A DNA stretch of 64,000 nt from Porites lutea (taxonomy: Eukaryota; Cnidaria; Anthozoa; Scleractinia; Poritidae), in NCBI RefSeq assembly GCF_958299795.1, contig NC_133206.1, positions 10,949,278 to 11,013,277 of the forward strand. Reading direction: 5' to 3'. The translations under genes were made by a program, and so were the position numbers. Of the stretch, positions 63,278 through 64,000 are shown piece after piece. Positions within the stretch are counted from its first letter, which is position 1; each line of letters starts with the position of its first letter. A model generated the notes under the pieces. The model had not been told where the DNA came from, did not search any database, and saw only the letters and a list, made by a program, of their open reading frames with translations.

Positions 63278-64000
63278 AATGGGTAAGCAATGCAGGTTAC
63301 TTTTACATCTTTCACTTTGCAATGTCATTCTCACTCTGCCCTTTGCATCGAAAGATGTCAACCATATTGCTTTGTTTGCGTTTGTGCGTTTGATATTTAT
63401 ATCTGAATTTTGAAGTCCTTGTATTACTTGATCTGGAAAAAAACACTGTAATAATTTCTGTGCAATTCTTCACCTTAACATACTTAACATGAAATAGGTT
63501 CGGCGTTCAGGGGAATAAAGGAAACCGTAAGGAAAAGCTATACTTCCAACCATTCGAGATTTTTAAAAAAAAAACATACTCTAATGCACATATTACCGTC
63601 ATTGTCTTTTGTACAGCTCGTTCTAAACAGCGGTCAGTATTTTTAAAGCTTGAACGAACAACAATAACTCTTTTCTTTGTTATTAACACAATTTGTACTG
63701 AGCTTCAAATCGTGGCCGTGGTCAAAGATTTCGAACTTATCAAAGGTTCGCAGCGATTTGTCTAAAAGTTCCAGGTTGATGATCCTATTGAAGGTGAACT
63801 ATTAAATGAATCTCAGAGTTTCTGCGAGCTGTCAGAGTTTGATTATAGATTTAGCTCACAGTTGTTGCATCCCTTCCGAGGGAGAAAACGTCAATCTTTT
63901 TAATAAGTTAATGGCGAAAAGAAGGATCTTATTCAAGTCCTAACTGTCTACCCTCCCCTAAGTAATCTAACACATACATAGATATACCTGGTTGATTTTT
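63278..64000 (+). other. Right edge, possible first coding exon of a gene leaving the window
   Basis: CAAAATGG|GTAAGC near 63278 has a Kozak-like ATG four bases before a good donor, a layout seen in genes whose first coding exon holds only Met. No following exon is recognised before the window ends, so this is only a hint. Confidence 0.15.

Overview
The window reads as nuclear DNA of an anthozoan cnidarian, most likely a stony coral. The basis is intron-rich animal genes of a few kb, AT-rich introns, actins of the metazoan cytoplasmic type, and a very high density of short palindromic DNA transposons of the kind common in coral genomes. The species cannot be named from the sequence alone. No bacterial, viral or CRISPR system is present.

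Seven genes can be rebuilt exon by exon, with joins that keep the reading frame. In order they are: (1) a one-exon LRAT/NlpC-P60-type acyltransferase on + (4176-4664). (2) A type I membrane glycoprotein with PKD folds, like TMEM130/PMEL/GPNMB, on - (9512-15134). (3) An LRR protein resembling LRRC14/PRAME on + (15391-18442), head to head with gene 2. (4) 26S proteasome lid subunit PSMD12/Rpn5 on - (19436-29402), 12 exons. (5) and (6) Two cytoplasmic actins head to head (- 30864-32701 and + 36556-38811). (7) Cytohesin, a Sec7-PH Arf exchange factor, on - (41668-53036), 15 exons. (8) SPSB3, a SPRY/SOCS-box substrate receptor of Cullin-5 ligases, on - (56151-61330). That makes eight genes when the actins are counted separately.

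The space between exons is filled by mobile-element debris. There is a Tc1/mariner copy with a second element inside it, two LINE 3' ends, a tRNA-type SINE, and more than twenty MITEs. Several MITEs have clear target-site duplications (TA, TAA, TAG, TTAA, and 5-, 8-, 9- and 10-bp types), and four are nested one in another.

The genes do not form an operon or a new defence system. The main points of interest are local. The two actin genes look patch-wise homogenised by gene conversion. The + actin uses a GC-AG intron and has two perfect CArG boxes 22 bp apart, while the - actin has CArG, TATA and CRE sites. Cytohesin has the diglycine PH form with its intron exactly at the glycine switch. PSMD12 carries an in-phase possible alternative last exon. 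A 91-bp near-perfect tandem repeat belongs to a dispersed family that keeps a reading frame. Exon joins were made by eye from splice consensus and protein family knowledge, and have not been checked against transcripts.
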